From contig NZ_AOPZ01000162.1 in NCBI RefSeq assembly GCF_000414115.1, positions 1-33,749 on the forward strand: a DNA stretch of 33,749 bases, written 5' to 3'. Below are positions 20,644 through 28,078 of the stretch, one piece after another; the stretch's first letter is position 1; every line of letters begins with the position of its first letter. A program made the translations under genes and the position numbers. Source of the stretch: Streptomyces aurantiacus JA 4570 (GTDB lineage: Bacteria; Actinomycetota; Actinomycetes; Streptomycetales; Streptomycetaceae). The notes below the pieces were generated by a model. It had not been told where the DNA came from, did not search any database, and was given only the letters and a program-made list of their open reading frames with translations.

Positions 20644-21807
20644 ATGACGACTGCCAAAGAACCCAAAGAGCACGGCGGCGACGTACGCCTCAGCGGTATC
20701 AGCAAGACCTACGGCTCCTTCACCGCCGTACACCCGCTCGATCTCACCGTGCCCCAGGGCTCGTTCTTCGCGCTGCTCGGCGCCTCCGGCTGCGGCAAGA
20801 CCACCACGCTGCGCATGATCGCCGGCCTGGAGGAGCCCAGCACCGGCACCGTGTGCCTCGGCGAGCAGGACGTCACCGCGCTGCCGCCGTACAAGCGGCC
20901 GGTGAACACGGTCTTCCAGTCGTACGCGCTCTTCCCGCACCTCGACATCTTCGAGAACGTCGCCTTCGGCCTGCGCCGGCGCGGCATCAAGTCCGTGAAG
21001 CAGCAGGTCGGCGACATGCTCGACCTGGTCCAGCTCGGCGAGCAGGCCCGCAAGAAGCCGCACCAGCTCTCCGGCGGCCAGCAGCAGCGCGTCGCCGTGG
21101 CCCGCGCGCTGATCAACCACCCCAAGGTGCTCCTCCTCGACGAGCCCCTCGGCGCCCTCGACCTCAAGCTGCGCCGCCAGATGCAGCTCGAACTCAAGCG
21201 CATCCAGACCGAGGTCGGCATCACCTTCGTGCACGTCACCCACGACCAGGAGGAGGCCATGACGATGGCCGACACCGTGGCCGTGATGAACGGCGGCCGC
21301 GTCGAGCAGCAGGGCGCCCCCGCCGATCTGTACGAGAACCCGCGCACCACGTTCGTCGCCAACTTCCTCGGCACGTCGAACTTCATCGAGGCCGAGGTGG
21401 CGTCGGTGAGCGGCGACGACGTCTTCCTGAAGGCGGGCGGCGGGAAGCTGACGCTCCCCAAGGCGCGATGTACGGCGCCCGCCACCACCGGCGGCACGGT
21501 GCTCGTCGGCGTACGCCCGGAGAAGATCTCGCTCACGCACGCCGACGACGCGGGCGCGATCCCCGAGGGCCGCAACCGCATCACCGGCCGCATCGCCGAC
21601 TCCAGCTTCATCGGCGTCTCCACGCAGTACGTCGTCAACAGCCCCGTCTGCGCCGCCTTCGAGGTGTACGCGCAGAACATCGAGCGCGACGCCCGCCTGG
21701 TACCGGGCGCGGACGTCGTCCTGCACTGGAACCCGGCGCACACCTTCGGCCTGGACGCGGACCAGGACGCCGACGCGGGCGTGGAGAAGGTCGAGGAGGA
21801 CGCGTGA
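20644..21807 (+). CDS. potA: Polyamine ABC transporter ATP-binding protein PotA
   Basis: This 387-residue ATPase powers polyamine import. Walker A GASGCGKT is at 46-53, the Q-loop Q92 in FQSYALF, signature LSGGQ at 142-146, Walker B VLLLDE at 162-167 and the switch H200. The C-terminal 120 residues carry a TOBE domain (VGVRPEKI), as expected for PotA/CUT1-like importers. Its TGA overlaps the GTG of potB (GTGA at 21804-21807), so expression is coupled. All catalytic motifs are intact. Confidence 0.94.
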   Translation: MTTAKEPKEHGGDVRLSGISKTYGSFTAVHPLDLTVPQGSFFALLGASGCGKTTTLRMIAGLEEPSTGTVCLGEQDVTALPPYKRPVNTVFQSYALFPHLDIFENVAFGLRRRGIKSVKQQVGDMLDLVQLGEQARKKPHQLSGGQQQRVAVARALINHPKVLLLDEPLGALDLKLRRQMQLELKRIQTEVGITFVHVTHDQEEAMTMADTVAVMNGGRVEQQGAPADLYENPRTTFVANFLGTSNFIEAEVASVSGDDVFLKAGGGKLTLPKARCTAPATTGGTVLVGVRPEKISLTHADDAGAIPEGRNRITGRIADSSFIGVSTQYVVNSPVCAAFEVYAQNIERDARLVPGADVVLHWNPAHTFGLDADQDADAGVEKVEEDA

Positions 21808-22727
21808 CCGCTCTCACCAAGGCCCCGCCGCAAGAGGAGCCCGAAGCACCGCCGAAGCCCCGCAGGCGCGGCCGCCTCGTCCCCTACTGGCTGCTGCTCC
21901 CCGGCATCCTCTGGCTGCTCGTCTTCTTCGCGCTGCCGCTCGTCTACCAGGCATCGACGTCCGTACAGACCGGCTCCCTCGAAGAGGGCTACAAGGTCAC
22001 CTGGCACTTCGCCACCTACTGGGACGCGCTCGGCGACTACTGGCCGCAGTTCCTGCGTTCCGTCATGTACGCGGGCGCCGCGACGATCCTGTGCCTGCTG
22101 CTCGGCTACCCGCTGGCCTACCTCATCGCGTTCCGCGCGGGCCGCTGGCGCAATCTGATCCTCGTCCTCGTCATAGCGCCGTTCTTCACCAGCTTCCTCA
22201 TCCGTACGCTGGCGTGGAAGACGATCCTCGCCGACGGCGGCCCGGTCGTCGGCGCCCTGAACAGCCTGCACATCCTGGACGTCACCAGCTGGCTCGGCGC
22301 CACCGACGGCGACCGCGTCCTGGCCACCCCGCTCGCGGTGATCTGCGGACTGACGTACAACTTCCTGCCGTTCATGATCCTGCCGCTCTACACCTCGCTG
22401 GAGCGCATCGACAGCAGGCTGCACGAGGCCGCCGGCGACCTCTACGCCAGGCCGTCCACCACCTTCCGCAAGGTGACGTTCCCGCTGTCCATGCCGGGCG
22501 TGGTCTCCGGCACGCTGCTCACCTTCATCCCGGCGGCGGGCGACTACGTCAACGCCGACCTGCTCGGCTCCACCGACACCCGCATGGTCGGCAACGTCAT
22601 CCAGACGCAGTTCCTGCGCATTCTGGATTACCCGACGGCGGCCGCGCTCTCCTTCATCCTGATGGCCGCGATCCTGTTCATGGTGACGTTCTACATCCGC
22701 AAGTCGGGGACGGAGGATCTCGTCTGA
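21804..22727 (+). CDS. potB: Polyamine ABC transporter permease PotB
   Basis: This 307-residue inner-membrane permease has about six transmembrane segments, starting near residue 25, and a cytoplasmic EAA loop (LHEAAGDLYARPSTTFRKV, about 205-225) that contacts PotA. The GTG start overlaps the end of potA by 4 nt and is preceded by GAGGAGGA. The end TGATG overlaps the ATG of potC by 1 nt. The longer frame upstream lies inside potA and is not real. Confidence 0.93.
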   Translation: MTALTKAPPQEEPEAPPKPRRRGRLVPYWLLLPGILWLLVFFALPLVYQASTSVQTGSLEEGYKVTWHFATYWDALGDYWPQFLRSVMYAGAATILCLLLGYPLAYLIAFRAGRWRNLILVLVIAPFFTSFLIRTLAWKTILADGGPVVGALNSLHILDVTSWLGATDGDRVLATPLAVICGLTYNFLPFMILPLYTSLERIDSRLHEAAGDLYARPSTTFRKVTFPLSMPGVVSGTLLTFIPAAGDYVNADLLGSTDTRMVGNVIQTQFLRILDYPTAAALSFILMAAILFMVTFYIRKSGTEDLV

Positions 22728-23548
22728 TGGCCGTCTTCTCTGTGTTCTCCTCGCTCTTCCGCTGGCTGCGCAGGAATCTCGTCGTCCTCGCCGGACTCGT
22801 CACGCTCGCCTATCTCCTGCTCCCCAACGTCATCGTCACGGTCTTCTCCTTCAACAAGCCGAAGGGCCGTTTCAATTACTCCTGGCAGGAGTTCTCGACG
22901 GACGCCTGGAAGGACCCCTGCGGCGTCGCCGACATGTGCGGCTCGCTGTCGCTGAGCCTGCAGATCGCGTTCTGGGCGACGCTCGGCGCGACCGTGCTCG
23001 GCACGATGATCGCCTTCGCGCTCGTGCGCTACCGCTTCCGGGCGCGCGGCGCCGTGAACTCGCTGATCTTCCTGCCGATGGCGATGCCCGAGGTGGTCAT
23101 GGCCGCCTCGCTGCTCACGCTGTTCCTCAACATGGGCGCCCAGTTGGGCTTCTGGACCGTCCTCATCGCGCACATCATGTTCTGCCTGAGCTTCGTCGTG
23201 ACGGCCGTGAAGGCACGCGTGATGTCCATGGACCCGCGCCTGGAGCAGGCCGCCCAGGACCTCTACGCCGGTCCGGTGCAGACGTTCCTGCGGGTCACCC
23301 TGCCGATCGCGGCCCCCGGGATCGCCGCGGGCGCGCTGCTCGCCTTCGCGCTGTCCTTCGACGATTTCATCATCACGAACTTCAACGCCGGATCGACTGT
23401 GACATTCCCCATGTTCGTCTGGGGATCCGCGCAGCGGGGCACGCCCGTTCAAATCAATGTGATCGGTACGGCGATGTTCCTGATTGCGGTCCTTCTCGTC
23501 GTGGCAGGAATGCTCATCGGAAAGCGCCGCGCCAAGAAATCTCTTTAG
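22727..23548 (+). CDS. potC: Polyamine ABC transporter permease PotC
   Basis: This 273-residue permease has six predicted membrane segments and an EAA motif (LEQAAQDLYAG, about 169-179) followed by LPIAAPGIAAG. It is the second half of the PotB/PotC heterodimer. The ATG overlaps the potB stop by one base. The FAD oxidase gene begins 23 bp after it, in the same apparent operon. The C-terminus is basic (GKRRAKKSL). Confidence 0.93.
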   Translation: MAVFSVFSSLFRWLRRNLVVLAGLVTLAYLLLPNVIVTVFSFNKPKGRFNYSWQEFSTDAWKDPCGVADMCGSLSLSLQIAFWATLGATVLGTMIAFALVRYRFRARGAVNSLIFLPMAMPEVVMAASLLTLFLNMGAQLGFWTVLIAHIMFCLSFVVTAVKARVMSMDPRLEQAAQDLYAGPVQTFLRVTLPIAAPGIAAGALLAFALSFDDFIITNFNAGSTVTFPMFVWGSAQRGTPVQINVIGTAMFLIAVLLVVAGMLIGKRRAKKSL

Positions 23549-23571
23549 GATCTCTGAAGGAGTTGGAAATC

Positions 23572-24993
23572 ATGGCCCCTGGCGCCATGACCCGCCGCTG
23601 GACCAAGTCTCTCGCCGAAGCCAAGCCGGTCCCGTTCTGGCTCGACGACCCCGGCAAGCCCGACCCCGAACCCGCCCTGGTCGGCGACGAGCGCTGTGAC
23701 CTGCTCGTCGTCGGCGGTGGCTACAGCGGCCTGTGGACCGCCCTGATCGCCAAGGAGCGCGACCCCGGCCGTGACGTCGTCCTCGTCGAGGGCCGCGAGA
23801 TCGGCTGGGCCGCCTCCGGCCGCAACGGCGGCTTCTGCGCCGCCTCCCTCACCCACGGCGTGCCCAACGGCCTCGCGCGCTGGCCGAAGGAGATCGCGAA
23901 GCTGGAGGAGCTCGGCGCCCGCAACCTCGACGAGATCGAGGCCGCCGTCGCCCGCTACGGCATCGACTGCGACTTCGAGCGCACCGGCGAGATCGACGTC
24001 GCAACGCAGCCCCACCAACTCGCCGAACTCCACGAGATGTACGAGGAGATGGACGCCCTCGGCCTCACCGGCGGCGCCGAGCTGCTCGACGAGGACGAGC
24101 TGCGCAAGCAGGTGAACTCGCCCACCTTCCTCGGCGGTTTCTACGACCGCGACGGCGTCGCCATGCTGCACCCGGCGAAGCTCGCCTGGGGCCTCAAGCG
24201 CGCCTGCCGCGACCTGGGCGTGCGGGTCTACGAACACACCCCGGCCCTCCAACTCGCCTCACCCGGCGCGGGCATGGCGATCCGCACGCCCTACGGCCGG
24301 GTCTACGCCCGCCAGGTCGCCCTCGGCACGAACGTCTTCCCGTCCCTGGTCAAGCGCGTGCGCCCGTACACCGTCCCGGTGTACGACTACGCCCTCATGA
24401 CCGAGCCCCTGACCGCCGACCAGCTCGCCGCCATCGGCTGGCAGAACCGCCAGGGCCTCGGCGACGCGGCGAACCAGTTCCACTACTTCCGGCTCTCGGC
24501 GGACAACCGCATCCTGTGGGGCGGGTACGACGCGATCTACCCCTTCGGCGGCAAGGTGCGCGCCGAGTACGACCACCGCCCCGAGACGTACGCCAAGCTC
24601 GCCGGGCACTTCTTCACCTGCTTCCCGCAGCTGGAGGGGGTGCGCTTCACCCATGCCTGGGGCGGCGCGATCGACACGTGCTCGCGCTTCTCGGCGTTCT
24701 TCGGCACGGCGTACGGGGAGCGGGTCGCGTACGCCGCCGGGTACACGGGCCTCGGTGTCGGCGCCACCCGGTTCGGCGCCGACGTGATGCTCGACCTGCT
24801 CGCGGGCGAGCGCACGGAGCGCACCGAGCTGGAGATGGTCCGCTCCAAGCCGCTGCCGTTCCCGCCCGAGCCGTTCGCCTGGGCCGGAGTGACGCTCACC
24901 AAGTGGGGGCTCGCGCGGGCCGACGAGAACGGCGGCCGGAGGAACGTCTGGCTGCGGGCGATGGACAAGGTGGGGCTCGGCTTCGACAGTTGA
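23572..24993 (+). CDS. FAD-dependent oxidoreductase, gamma-glutamylputrescine oxidase-like (PuuB-like)
   Basis: This 473-residue DAO-superfamily flavoprotein has a Rossmann FAD site VVGGGYSGLW (46-55), an acidic ribose-binding residue E73, and the SGRNGG block (82-87) typical of PuuB-like amine oxidases. It would oxidise a polyamine or gamma-glutamylated polyamine to the aldehyde, ammonia and H2O2, which feeds the dehydrogenase at the head of the run. ATG 23572 has AAGGAG 9 nt upstream (23557-23562). No PuuA/GlnA3-type ligase is in the window, so whether the substrate is glutamylated is open. A tandem repeat begins at its stop codon. Confidence 0.85.
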   Translation: MAPGAMTRRWTKSLAEAKPVPFWLDDPGKPDPEPALVGDERCDLLVVGGGYSGLWTALIAKERDPGRDVVLVEGREIGWAASGRNGGFCAASLTHGVPNGLARWPKEIAKLEELGARNLDEIEAAVARYGIDCDFERTGEIDVATQPHQLAELHEMYEEMDALGLTGGAELLDEDELRKQVNSPTFLGGFYDRDGVAMLHPAKLAWGLKRACRDLGVRVYEHTPALQLASPGAGMAIRTPYGRVYARQVALGTNVFPSLVKRVRPYTVPVYDYALMTEPLTADQLAAIGWQNRQGLGDAANQFHYFRLSADNRILWGGYDAIYPFGGKVRAEYDHRPETYAKLAGHFFTCFPQLEGVRFTHAWGGAIDTCSRFSAFFGTAYGERVAYAAGYTGLGVGATRFGADVMLDLLAGERTERTELEMVRSKPLPFPPEPFAWAGVTLTKWGLARADENGGRRNVWLRAMDKVGLGFDS

Positions 24994-25041
24994 CGCGGCG
25001 TCGCCAGTTGACGCGGCATCGACGGCCGACGCGACATCGGC
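24988..25041. repeat. Three 18-bp tandem repeats at the oxidase stop codon
   Basis: Units at 24988-25005, 25006-25023 and 25024-25041 follow AGTTGACGCGGC(G/A)TCG(C/A)(C), the third more diverged. The first unit holds the TGA stop of the FAD oxidase. The second retains an identical in-frame TGA. The repeat is probably slippage-generated and non-coding. I see no gene in 24994-25200. Confidence 0.55.
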
Positions 25042-25200
25042 ATGACGTCCTGACGACGGCAAGGTCCACCGGCGTACGCCCGCCGCGTCCCGTGACCCGC
25101 TTCACTACCACTCAGTAGCCGAACCCGCGTAATGCTCGCCCCCAGGGCCCCTCTCCCTCGTGACACGCGTATCCGTGACACACGAGAGGAAGGTTGTGCC

Positions 25201-25803
25201 ATGACGGGCTCGGGGCCTAAGTCGGCGGTGGAGTGGTTGGTGTCCGTGGCGCCCGATCCGGCGGCCTGCCGCTGGGAGTGGGAGCGCAACCCCCTCGGGG
25301 TCGTCCTGCTCCCGGCGGGCCGGCTCTGGGACGTGCTCATCCTGCCCGGCGAGCTGGGCTATCCCACGCTGGACGTGCTGACGCGGGTGGTGGACCGGCC
25401 CGGTCCGGTGCTCGCCGACTTCGGCGACTCCCGCATGGGGTTCTTCGTGCCCGCAGGGACGGTGGCGCGCTGGGTGGGGACGGGGGTGCGCGGCGCGGGC
25501 CGCGGCACCTGGATCGTCGTGCCCTTCCCGGGGCGGTCCACCGGCGGGGTGCGCTGGCTGATCCCGCCGGACGGCTCCGGCACGCTCGTCGACCCCGCCC
25601 TGCTGGAGCTCGCGATGCACGAGGCGGCGGCGTCGCTCGCGGGGGAGACGGGCGCGGGCGCCGGGAGTGCCGGGAGTGACGAGGGTGACGAGGGCTCGGG
25701 CAGCGACGGCCCCGGGCGCGGCGGGGACCCCGGGAGTGGCGGGGACCCCGGGAGTGGCGGAGACCCCGGGTGCGGCGGAGACCCCGGGAGTAGCGGGGAG
25801 TGA
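25201..25803 (+). CDS. Conserved hypothetical protein with GGDPGS repeat tail
   Basis: This 200-residue protein is one I do not recognise beyond a sense that similar proteins are common in Streptomyces. Residues 1-160 are a compact domain with well-spaced hydrophobic strands (GVVLLPAGRLWDVLILPG near 39-56, WIVVPFPG, VRWLIPPDG), with no catalytic motif I can name. It has no signal peptide. Residues 174-197 are four copies of a GGDPGS hexapeptide. Start ATG 25201 has GAGGAAGG 5-12 nt upstream. It precedes the chitinase gene by 133 bp but that gene has its own promoter. Confidence 0.7.
   Translation: MTGSGPKSAVEWLVSVAPDPAACRWEWERNPLGVVLLPAGRLWDVLILPGELGYPTLDVLTRVVDRPGPVLADFGDSRMGFFVPAGTVARWVGTGVRGAGRGTWIVVPFPGRSTGGVRWLIPPDGSGTLVDPALLELAMHEAAASLAGETGAGAGSAGSDEGDEGSGSDGPGRGGDPGSGGDPGSGGDPGCGGDPGSSGE
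25720..25791 (+). repeat. Four 18-bp coding tandem repeats
   Basis: Units of GGCGG(G/A)GACCCCGGG plus a Ser or Cys codon run from 25720 to 25791, encoding GGDPG(S/C) four times at the C-terminus of the small conserved protein. It is a likely site of length variation between strains. Confidence 0.8.
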
Positions 25804-25855
25804 GCGGCGTGCCGACGCGGGTACCGCGCGGCGGGAGGCGGTGCTGCCCGAAACC

Positions 25856-25884
25856 TTGACAACCGCATTGGTCTGGACCATCTT
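25856..25884 (+). promoter_or_regulatory. Chitinase promoter overlapped by a DasR-type site
   Basis: A consensus -35 TTGACA (25856-25861) and a -10-like CATCTT (25879-25884) are spaced 17 bp apart. Between them, at 25867-25882, lies ATTGGTCTGGACCATC, which fits the DasR-responsive element ACTGGTCTAGACCAGT at 12 of 16 positions, with an intact TGGTCT/GGACCA core. DasR bound there would block RNA polymerase until GlcN-6-P accumulates. Confidence 0.7.
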
Positions 25885-25936
25885 GGGCGCGTCGCGCACG
25901 GCAACCTCCCCAATCCCCCCACCGCCGGAGGCAGTT

Positions 25937-27094
25937 GTGGACCGCTCACGATTCCGCTCACCCCTGCGCAGACCCCGACTTCTCACCGCGGCGGCGGCTC
26001 TCGCGCTCGCGGCGTCCGGCCTGCTGGCCGCGCCCGGCGCGGCGGATCCGAGGCCCGGGGACTCCCCGGCCCGCGCCGGCGCGCTGCCCGCGCACGCCCT
26101 CGTCGGCTATCTGCACACCAGCTTCGCCAACGGCTCCGGCTACACGCGCCTCGCGGACACCCCCGCGAGCTGGGACGTCATCGACCTGGCCTTCGGCGAG
26201 CCGACCTCCGCCACGTCCGGCGACATCCGCTTCGGCCTCTGCCCGAAGACCGAGTGCCCGAACGTCGAGACCAAGGACGAGTTCAAGGCCGCCGTCAAGG
26301 CCAAGCAGGCCCAGGGCAAGAAGGTCCTCATCTCCATCGGCGGCCAGAACGGCCAGGTGCGGCTCGCCACCGCGCAGGCCCGCGACAGGTTCGTCTCGTC
26401 CGTCTCCGCGATCATCGACGAGTACGGACTCGACGGCCTCGACATCGACTTCGAGGGCCACTCGCTGTCGCTGAACGCCAACGACACCGACTTCAAGAAC
26501 CCCACGACCCCGGTGATCGTGAACCTCATCTCCGCCGTGAAGTCCCTCAAGGCCAAGTACGGCCCCGGTTTCACCCTCACCATGGCCCCGGAGACGTTCT
26601 TCGTGCAGCTCGGCTACCAGCACTACGGCCCCGGCCAGTGGGGCGCCGACCCGCGCGCGGGCGCCTACCTGCCGGTCATCCACGCCCTGCGCGACGACCT
26701 CACGCTGCTGCACGTCCAGGACTACAACTCGGGCCCGATCATGGGCCTCGACAACCAGTACCACCAGATGGGCGGCGCCGACTTCCACATCGCCATGACG
26801 GACATGCTGCTCGCCGGCTTCCCCGTCAAGGGCAACACCGCCAACGTGTTCCCGCCGCTGCCCCCGGAGAAGGTCGCCATCGGCATGCCCGCCTCGGTGA
26901 ACGCGGGCAACGGCCATGTCTCCACGGCCGAGGTCAACAAGGCCCTGGACTGCCTGACGAAGAACACCAACTGCGGCACCTACCGGCCCCACGGCAAGTG
27001 GCCCGCCCTGAAGGGCCTGATGACCTGGTCCATCAACTGGGACCGCTTCAACAACTGGGAGTTCTCGAAGAACTTCGACAGCTACTTCGGGTGA
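25937..27094 (+). CDS. Secreted GH18 chitinase
   Basis: This 385-residue family 18 glycosyl hydrolase cleaves chitin beta-1,4 bonds. It has a signal peptide (basic start, hydrophobic residues 15-35, cleavage near AAP/GAA), then a single catalytic domain with SIGG (133-136) and the DxxDxDxE motif D166-G-L-D169-I-D171-F-E173, where E173 is the acid. There is no visible chitin-binding or fibronectin domain. GTG 25937-25939 was chosen because GGAGG lies 5 nt before it. Its promoter has a DasR-type site. Its last 47 bp overlap the convergent PAP2 gene. It looks like an endo-acting or ENGase-like short chitinase. Confidence 0.9.
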   Translation: MDRSRFRSPLRRPRLLTAAAALALAASGLLAAPGAADPRPGDSPARAGALPAHALVGYLHTSFANGSGYTRLADTPASWDVIDLAFGEPTSATSGDIRFGLCPKTECPNVETKDEFKAAVKAKQAQGKKVLISIGGQNGQVRLATAQARDRFVSSVSAIIDEYGLDGLDIDFEGHSLSLNANDTDFKNPTTPVIVNLISAVKSLKAKYGPGFTLTMAPETFFVQLGYQHYGPGQWGADPRAGAYLPVIHALRDDLTLLHVQDYNSGPIMGLDNQYHQMGGADFHIAMTDMLLAGFPVKGNTANVFPPLPPEKVAIGMPASVNAGNGHVSTAEVNKALDCLTKNTNCGTYRPHGKWPALKGLMTWSINWDRFNNWEFSKNFDSYFG

Positions 27095-27866
27095 TCGTCA
27101 GGATCATGACCTGGAGCAGGATCCCGCCCAGGCACCAGCTCCCGAGGACGTCCAGCGGCCAGTGGTAGCCGCTGCGGACCAGGCCGAGGCCCACGCCGGC
27201 GTTCAACAGGGCGCAGCCGATGACCAGTTCACGGCGGGCGTAGGTGCCGGTCACCAGGGGGAGCAGGAGGAGGGTGGCCGCGCCGTAGGCGACCGCGGCG
27301 GTGGCCGTGTGGCCCGAGGGGTAGTAGCCGCTGCCGTCCATGCCGGGCGGGGCCGCGCGGTCGACGGCCAGTTTCAGGGGGATCACCAGGACCGGGACGG
27401 CCGCCATCGTGAGGACCGCGGTCAGGGGCGGCAGCCACCAGCGGAACGCGCCGGCGCGGCGCGCCCGCCAGGCGGTGCCCGCGGCGACCAGGGCGAGCAC
27501 GGGCACCGCGACCGTCATATTGCCCAGGTCCGCGAGGAGTTCGGCGGCGGCTTCGGGAAGGCGGCTGTCGGCGAGGGCGCGGCCGACGCGTTCGTCGAGG
27601 CGGCGCGGCGGACCCTCGACGGCCGCCATCGAGGTGCACAGCGCGAAGAGGAGGACGCTGCCCAGCAGCAGCCAAGTGGTCGGCCGCCTCGGAACAGGGG
27701 GGGTAGTTCCGAGACGGCCGATGGGACCGGGCTGCCGCACGCCCCGGGGGGTTTGGGGCGGGCGGCCATCCGATCGGTGAGGAGTTCCGGAGCCATGGGC
27801 TCCAGGTGTGTGCGCGAAGGCACGCCCAGGGCGGGGCTGGGGAGGCTCCGACCCGGTGTCGCTCAC
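27048..27866 (-). CDS. PAP2-superfamily membrane phosphatase
   Basis: This protein of about 272 residues has a long basic, Pro-rich N-terminus (1-60), then five or so membrane segments from about residue 63. The PAP2 motifs are K165...R170 (spacing and following AAPP looser than the usual KX6RP), PSGH at 183-186, and R231-xxx-H235-xxx-D239. It would remove phosphate from a lipid phosphate such as undecaprenyl diphosphate or phosphatidate. GTG 27864-27866 with AGGAG close upstream was chosen; ATG 27894-27896 would add ten residues. Its end overlaps the 3' end of the chitinase gene, on the opposite strand. Confidence 0.78.
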   Translation of the reverse strand: MSDTGSEPPQPRPGRAFAHTPGAHGSGTPHRSDGRPPQTPRGVRQPGPIGRLGTTPPVPRRPTTWLLLGSVLLFALCTSMAAVEGPPRRLDERVGRALADSRLPEAAAELLADLGNMTVAVPVLALVAAGTAWRARRAGAFRWWLPPLTAVLTMAAVPVLVIPLKLAVDRAAPPGMDGSGYYPSGHTATAAVAYGAATLLLLPLVTGTYARRELVIGCALLNAGVGLGLVRSGYHWPLDVLGSWCLGGILLQVMILTITRSSCRSSSRTPSC

Positions 27867-27880
27867 AGTCTCCTGTGAGC
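27861..27880. promoter_or_regulatory. Hairpin covering the PAP2 ribosome site and start
   Basis: GCTCACAG and CTGTGAGC (27861-27868, 27873-27880) form a perfect 8-bp stem over a 4-nt loop. In the mRNA of the minus-strand gene it would include the AGGAG and the GTG start, so it could dampen or control translation. It may also be a dyad operator. Confidence 0.4.
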
Positions 27881-28023
27881 GGGGTGTTTCTCTCATCTGC
27901 AGAAACCGTACGTCAGGAGTTGAAGGGCCAACAGCCGGAACGGCATCCCGTCATGGGGCTCCCACACGTTCTTCACAGCCCCTGACCGTCACCCCAGGTC
28001 ATGGCTTCCACGGCGCGTGAGGT

Positions 28024-28040
28024 CCCCCTGTATGTCAGGG
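28024..28040 (-). terminator. Weak hairpin after gabT
   Basis: CCCCTG and CAGGGG pair over a 5-nt loop, 39 nt beyond the gabT stop. It is the only terminator-like structure in the 27867-28078 gap, where I see no gene. Confidence 0.4.
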
Positions 28041-28078
28041 GTTGTTCCGGCTGTCCCGAAGCATACGGTCCGGTTCGC

